NCBI RefSeq assembly: GCF_000218685.1
Contig: NW_006763293.1
Coordinates: 1,420,720 to 1,484,719, forward strand
Direction: 5' to 3'
DNA length: 64,000 nucleotides
Source: Serpula lacrymans var. lacrymans S7.9
Lineage: Eukaryota; Basidiomycota; Agaricomycetes; Boletales; Serpulaceae
Part shown: piece by piece, positions 60,188-64,000 of the stretch
Position numbering within the stretch: the first letter of the stretch is position 1
Layout of the letters: every line of letters starts with the position of its first letter
The notes under the pieces: generated by a model
What the model was told of the DNA's origin: nothing
The model's database searches: none
The model's input: only the letters and a program-made list of their open reading frames with translations
Translations under genes and position numbers: made by a program

Positions 60188-63100
60188 CTAAGGTTCGACT
60201 TCCAGGCGAGACCAAATTTCGGAGGTAGTGGTAAAATTTTCGGGCATAGGTTGAAAGAGGGAATTAAAAAGGCTTGAATCCATGCCTCTAAGCTTCCTGG
60301 GAGCTGAGGGATTCCTAGAATAAAATTCGCGAACAGCGTCGCGGGAGTTTTCCAGATGGGATTCTGGTTCCCACGTTCTGTCCTCGTCTCCATAGCCCTT
60401 CCATAGGACCAGGAACTCTAATTTTCCACGCTTCAAGCGTGCGTCTATCACTCGTTCGACTTCGAACTCTTCTTCACCTTCCTGGGTGACTACTACCGGA
60501 CCGGGCCGGTCTACACGCTGTCCCGGCAGCGGTCCCTTGTAAGGTTTCACACGGCTAATGTTAACCGTGGGTACCACCCTCATTCGTTTTGGGAGTTCCA
60601 GCTCCACCGCATTAGGTTTGACTTCCTTAATCCGGTAAGGGCCAATCCACTTTTCGGTCAGTTTTCTAGACTGCCGGTCTTTTAATTTTAAGTGGTCGGT
60701 ATCTAACCAGACCAGGTCGCCAACCTTGTAGTCAGGGGCCTTAGAGCGTCTACGCTCTGCCCTGTCTTTCATCTGCTCTGCAGTTCTAAATAGCGCTTTG
60801 CGCGTTTCTTCCAAGACAGACTTCATGTCTTTTGCCATGTTCCCAGCAGCCTCGTTTTTGCTTTTGCCAGGTTCTACACCCATTCTGGGGAGGTACGATC
60901 TGGTAACCTCGAATGGTGCCTTTCCTGTAGCCGACGACTGTTTAATATTATATGAGAACTGGGCTATCTTTAGCCACTTGGCCCAATCCGTCTGTCTGTC
61001 ATTAATAAATATACGGAGATACTGCTTTAACTCCTGGTTAAGTCTCTCCGTTTGTCCATCGGTTTGCGGATGGAACGCCGTGGATAATTTAGGTTTGATG
61101 CCCAGCATCCGGCATAATTCTTTCGTAAATTCGCTAGCGAATTGCGGTCCTCTATCGGAGATTACCGTTTCTGGTAACCCATGGATTGACCATACGAAAT
61201 CTTTAAATAAGTCTGCTGTACCGGCGGCGGTGATGGTTTTGTTGGTGGGTATGAATACCACTTCTTTGGAGAAGCGATCTACTACCACCATTACTGAATC
61301 GTACCCGTTTGACTCGGGCAGATCCGTCGTGAAGTCCACCGATATATCCTGCCAGGGGCCAGCTGGTATCGGGTTCGGCATGAGTTTACCGGCCGGCAGT
61401 AGATGGGAATTCTTGGCCATGGCACATCTCAGACAGGATTTTACGTATTCCTGTATGTCTTTGACCATGCCCGGCCACATGTAGTTTCTGGAGATCAACT
61501 CCATCGTTCGTTGCCATCCAGGGTGCCCAGCCACTGGAGTATCATGATGTCTATCTATTGCCTTGATCCTTGCGGACTCAGGCACATAGATTTTGTTTTT
61601 AAAATGAAAGAGCCTGTCTTTCCATAAATAGTTTTCATTGCCGTCAAGGCGCGCCTTTTCCTCTGGGGAGATGTCTTTTCTAAAGACTTCTAGGAGGTCG
61701 GAATCTTGCCCGATTCTAACATTGGCGACCCTTGATTGATCTATCAGGGTGACACCTTTGTTGTCATCTTCAATGCCGTTGGCATGATCCTCTCTTCTAG
61801 ATAAAGCATCCGCTTTCCCCATTGAGCTTCCCGGCTTATGAATTAATTTATAATTGAACCTTGACAAGTATACCGCGTAGCGGGCTTGTCTCCGGTTCAA
61901 GTCTCGGGCCGTCATGAAGTACTCTAGGTTCTTATGATCGGTCCAAATTTCGAATTGGTGCCTAGCACCTTCTAAGTAGTGCCGCCAGTGCTCTAAAGCT
62001 CTAATGATGGCCAGCATCTCCTTGTCGTATATTTGATAGTTGCGCTCTGTAGGCGACAAACTATGCGATAAATAGGCACAAGGCCTCCAAAGATCATCAG
62101 GACATTTGATTGATAGAACAGCCCCAGTGGCGAAGTCAGAAGAGTCGGTTTCTAGCCGGAACTCTTTGTCTAATTCAGGGAATGCCAATATGGGTGCTGT
62201 TGTAAATGCCTGTTTAAGCTTATCAAAAGCTTCCTGTTCTTTGGCGCCCCACTGCCAAACAAGGTCCTTTTTGGTGAGATCGTTCAACGGTCTCGTGATT
62301 TTTGCGAAGTTTTCGATAAACCTTCGGTAGAAATTCCCTAAGCCTAGGAAGGCCCTAACTCCCTTGACGCGAGTAGGTTCTGGCCATTCCAAAATAGCTT
62401 GAACTTTCTCAGGGTTCATCCTGATTCCGTTCTGGCCTATGATCATACCGAGGAAGTCTACTTCCTTCACTTTAAAATTACATTTTTCGGGTTTAACGAA
62501 TAGGTCCCGTTCCTGTAAGCGTCGAAGGACTTCTTGCACGATCCTGTCATGCTCAGCCTCATCGTCCGACTTTGTAAATATTAATAAATCGTCAATGTAA
62601 ATGACAACACAGTTTTCCATATCTGCAAAGATCTCGTTCATCATGCTCTGGAAGGTCGCCGGTGAATTGGTCAACCCAAAGAACATGACAAGGGGTTCGA
62701 AAGATCCTCGGTGGCACGTGAACGCGGCCTTCCAAGCATCTTCCTCTTTGATTCGTACGTTATTGTACCCCCATCTGAGATCCATTTTAGTCAGAATCTT
62801 GGCGCCAGCCAATTTGTCTACTAGCTGACTAATTAAAGGTAGCGGATACGCATTTTTAACTGTGTGCTCGTTTACGTAATGATAGTCCATAATCATTCGC
62901 TTCTTACCATCCTTTTTAGGAATGAAGAACACCGGGGACGTCATAGGACTTTTGGAAGGTCTGATGTAACCCTTCCTAAGTTGTTCGTCTATGAAACTAG
63001 ATACCTCGTCTCTTTCGGGAGCAGAGAGCGGTATCATGTGTCCCTTCCTTGGTTTGAAGGTGTCTTTCAAATCTATAGCATGGTCCCAAGGCTTAGCCTC

Positions 63101-64000
63101 TGGGAAGCGCTCTGATTTGTGTTTTGAAAAGACTTTCCAGAAGTCGTGGTACTCGGGAGGTACCAGCCTCTTAATCTCTTCCTCAGGTTTTACCTCGTCA
63201 TCGTCATCGTCGATCTTTTCTAAAGATCTGAGCTCGTAAACGTGACTAGCGTTTAACTTTTCGAGACGCTCATTGTGACGGACATGATTTGGTTTACCCA
63301 AGTTTACACATTCCTGGGGACAACGTGACAATGTGACAACCCCTGTCTGCCAGTTGATCTCAGGATTGTGTTTAAATAGCCAGGTCCAGCCTAAGATTAA
63401 ATTAATCTTCCCTAGTTGGGTAGCCTCGGCAGTGACTCGTTCTCTGTGTCCTTGGTATTCGACCACAAAAGAACATTTGTGTGTAATACAGCCACCTGCG
63501 TTAAGCGTACCGTCAACGTTATAGACGGGAATAGACGTTTCTAATTTTACAAGGGGGAGTCCAATTTGCTCCGCCCAGACTTGATCTATGAAGATCCCGT
63601 TAGCGCCTGAATCAAGCAGTGCGCTTGTTGAGTGTACTTTGCCCCTGGCAAGGTTTTCCACGCCAACGTCTAAACGGATCTCTTTTTGGAATAAATACGT
63701 GCGCATCAACACACGCCTTGGGATTTCGGGAAAGGGTGGCTCCAAAGAAGAAGAAGAAGAAGAAAAAGGAATCTCGAATGACACATGTTTTTCTATTTTT
63801 GTTTTACCAGAATCAAGCACCCTAGTGTTTGTCTCGCCGGGGCCACGCTCCAAGGGAGACGCTGGTGCAGCGGTAGTATCATAAATATTACAGTTACATT
63901 TCTTCATACAAGTACATACTTCTGATAACAAATTTAGAAACTTATTTACAAATTGGGGAGCCATCCCCGTTTCTACAGTCTCGGGACATGTGTCCCTCTT
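60188..64000 (-). CDS. Gypsy Pol polyprotein with chromodomain (partial, 5' end outside window)
   Basis: Uninterrupted frame of at least 1258 residues from the ATG at 63964, and open beyond it to the window edge, so gag may be fused upstream. Counting from 63964: aspartic protease near 115-135 (ALLDSGANGIF); reverse transcriptase about 330-520 with VIYIDDLLIFTK; RNase H from about 600 (ETDSSDFATGAVL, EHWRHYLEGARH); integrase HHCC zinc finger (RHHDTPVAGHPG..SCLRCAM) and a core with SVDFTTDLPES, VISDRGPQFAS and HPQTDGQTERLNQ; and a C-terminal chromodomain (EVERVIDARLKRGKLEFLVL, WKGYGDEDRTWEPESHL). No stop or frameshift is seen, so this copy may have been active recently. The chromodomain probably steers integration to particular chromatin. 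Confidence 0.95.
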   Translation of the reverse strand, partial: KRDTCPETVETGMAPQFVNKFLNLLSEVCTCMKKCNCNIYDTTAAPASPLERGPGETNTRVLDSGKTKIEKHVSFEIPFSSSSSSLEPPFPEIPRRVLMRTYLFQKEIRLDVGVENLARGKVHSTSALLDSGANGIFIDQVWAEQIGLPLVKLETSIPVYNVDGTLNAGGCITHKCSFVVEYQGHRERVTAEATQLGKINLILGWTWLFKHNPEINWQTGVVTLSRCPQECVNLGKPNHVRHNERLEKLNASHVYELRSLEKIDDDDDEVKPEEEIKRLVPPEYHDFWKVFSKHKSERFPEAKPWDHAIDLKDTFKPRKGHMIPLSAPERDEVSSFIDEQLRKGYIRPSKSPMTSPVFFIPKKDGKKRMIMDYHYVNEHTVKNAYPLPLISQLVDKLAGAKILTKMDLRWGYNNVRIKEEDAWKAAFTCHRGSFEPLVMFFGLTNSPATFQSMMNEIFADMENCVVIYIDDLLIFTKSDDEAEHDRIVQEVLRRLQERDLFVKPEKCNFKVKEVDFLGMIIGQNGIRMNPEKVQAILEWPEPTRVKGVRAFLGLGNFYRRFIENFAKITRPLNDLTKKDLVWQWGAKEQEAFDKLKQAFTTAPILAFPELDKEFRLETDSSDFATGAVLSIKCPDDLWRPCAYLSHSLSPTERNYQIYDKEMLAIIRALEHWRHYLEGARHQFEIWTDHKNLEYFMTARDLNRRQARYAVYLSRFNYKLIHKPGSSMGKADALSRREDHANGIEDDNKGVTLIDQSRVANVRIGQDSDLLEVFRKDISPEEKARLDGNENYLWKDRLFHFKNKIYVPESARIKAIDRHHDTPVAGHPGWQRTMELISRNYMWPGMVKDIQEYVKSCLRCAMAKNSHLLPAGKLMPNPIPAGPWQDISVDFTTDLPESNGYDSVMVVVDRFSKEVVFIPTNKTITAAGTADLFKDFVWSIHGLPETVISDRGPQFASEFTKELCRMLGIKPKLSTAFHPQTDGQTERLNQELKQYLRIFINDRQTDWAKWLKIAQFSYNIKQSSATGKAPFEVTRSYLPRMGVEPGKSKNEAAGNMAKDMKSVLEETRKALFRTAEQMKDRAERRRSKAPDYKVGDLVWLDTDHLKLKDRQSRKLTEKWIGPYRIKEVKPNAVELELPKRMRVVPTVNISRVKPYKGPLPGQRVDRPGPVVVTQEGEEEFEVERVIDARLKRGKLEFLVLWKGYGDEDRTWEPESHLENSRDAVREFYSRNPSAPRKLRGMDSSLFNSLFQPMPENFTTTSEIWSRLEVEP
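63741..63768. repeat. GAA-type microsatellite within pol
   Basis: A run of gaa triplets on plus codes a Ser/Ser-rich stretch before the protease in the minus-strand Pol. It looks like a simple slippage product without frame damage. Confidence 0.7.

Larger units (their letters stand above)
59786..64000 (-). mobile_element. Ty3/Gypsy chromovirus LTR retrotransposon, 3' part
   Basis: On minus, the element runs off the right edge of the window. Seen in order are the end of a gag-pol frame, a purine tract and a 3' LTR. The pol order protease, reverse transcriptase, RNase H, integrase, chromodomain places it in the Ty3/Gypsy chromoviruses, common in fungi. The second LTR, gag and the primer-binding site lie outside the window, so the target-site duplication cannot be checked. 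Confidence 0.92.

Noticed and set aside
60798..61484. 228-codon open frame on plus inside the retrotransposon
   Set aside because: Antisense shadow of the integrase region; no coding signature of its own.

Overview
The window is nuclear DNA from a filamentous basidiomycete fungus, most likely an Agaricomycete. Genes are dense and lie on both strands. Almost all are split by short introns of about 45-65 nt with GT..AG ends, and many of their products (RFX factor, Ssd1, Med17, Alg10, Kre9-like wall protein, verprolin) are fungal in type. I rebuilt exon chains by keeping the reading frame across splice sites and matching family motifs by eye; no alignment or transcript was available.

Layout. 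1-6.5 kb: NHP2 (+), BFR1 (+), an RFX-type transcription factor (-). 7.0-9.8 kb: a vacuolar endopolyphosphatase (PPN1-like, -) in 17 exons, several of them microexons, apparently broken by an 8-nt tandem duplication. 10.6-14.8 kb: a possible 75-residue protein (-) and acetoacetyl-CoA synthetase (+). 15.4-19.2 kb: three tandem four-helix (MARVEL-like) membrane proteins (+). 19.6-29.4 kb: UBC8/UBE2H (+), THOC5-like (-), glucose-6-phosphate dehydrogenase (+), ALG10 (+), an RNase P/MRP Rpr2-type protein (-), a BTB/T1-like protein (+). 30.1-38.7 kb: SSD1 (-), mitochondrial IDH2 (-), VPS24 (-). 39.2-45.9 kb: a Kre9-like GPI protein (+), a Zn2Cys6 regulator (-), MED17 (+). 46-56.5 kb: RPL5 (-), RBM42-like (+), CTNNBL1 (+), UTP15 (-), TCTP (+), PDI1 (-). 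57.2-59.8 kb: verprolin (-) and an unrecognised Ser/Pro-rich gene (-). 59.8-64 kb: the 3' part of a chromodomain-bearing Ty3/Gypsy retrotransposon (-), with an LTR ending 22 nt before the start codon of the unrecognised gene.

Functional themes. Most genes are single-copy housekeeping genes. Several serve ribosome production (NHP2, UTP15, RPL5, with TCTP beside them) and RNA processing (Rpr2-type, THOC5, CTNNBL1, RBM42). Others supply reducing power and carbon flow (ZWF1, IDH2, AACS) or act in the secretory pathway and cell wall (ALG10, PDI1, Kre9-like, MARVEL proteins). Many neighbours are head-to-head with 140-470 bp between start codons, so shared promoters are likely. I found no tRNA, rRNA, CRISPR array or secondary-metabolite cluster, and no clearly new multi-gene system. 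The unusual signals are the damaged, microexon-rich polyphosphatase, the MARVEL-like cluster with its conserved intron layout, and the retrotransposon beside a start codon.
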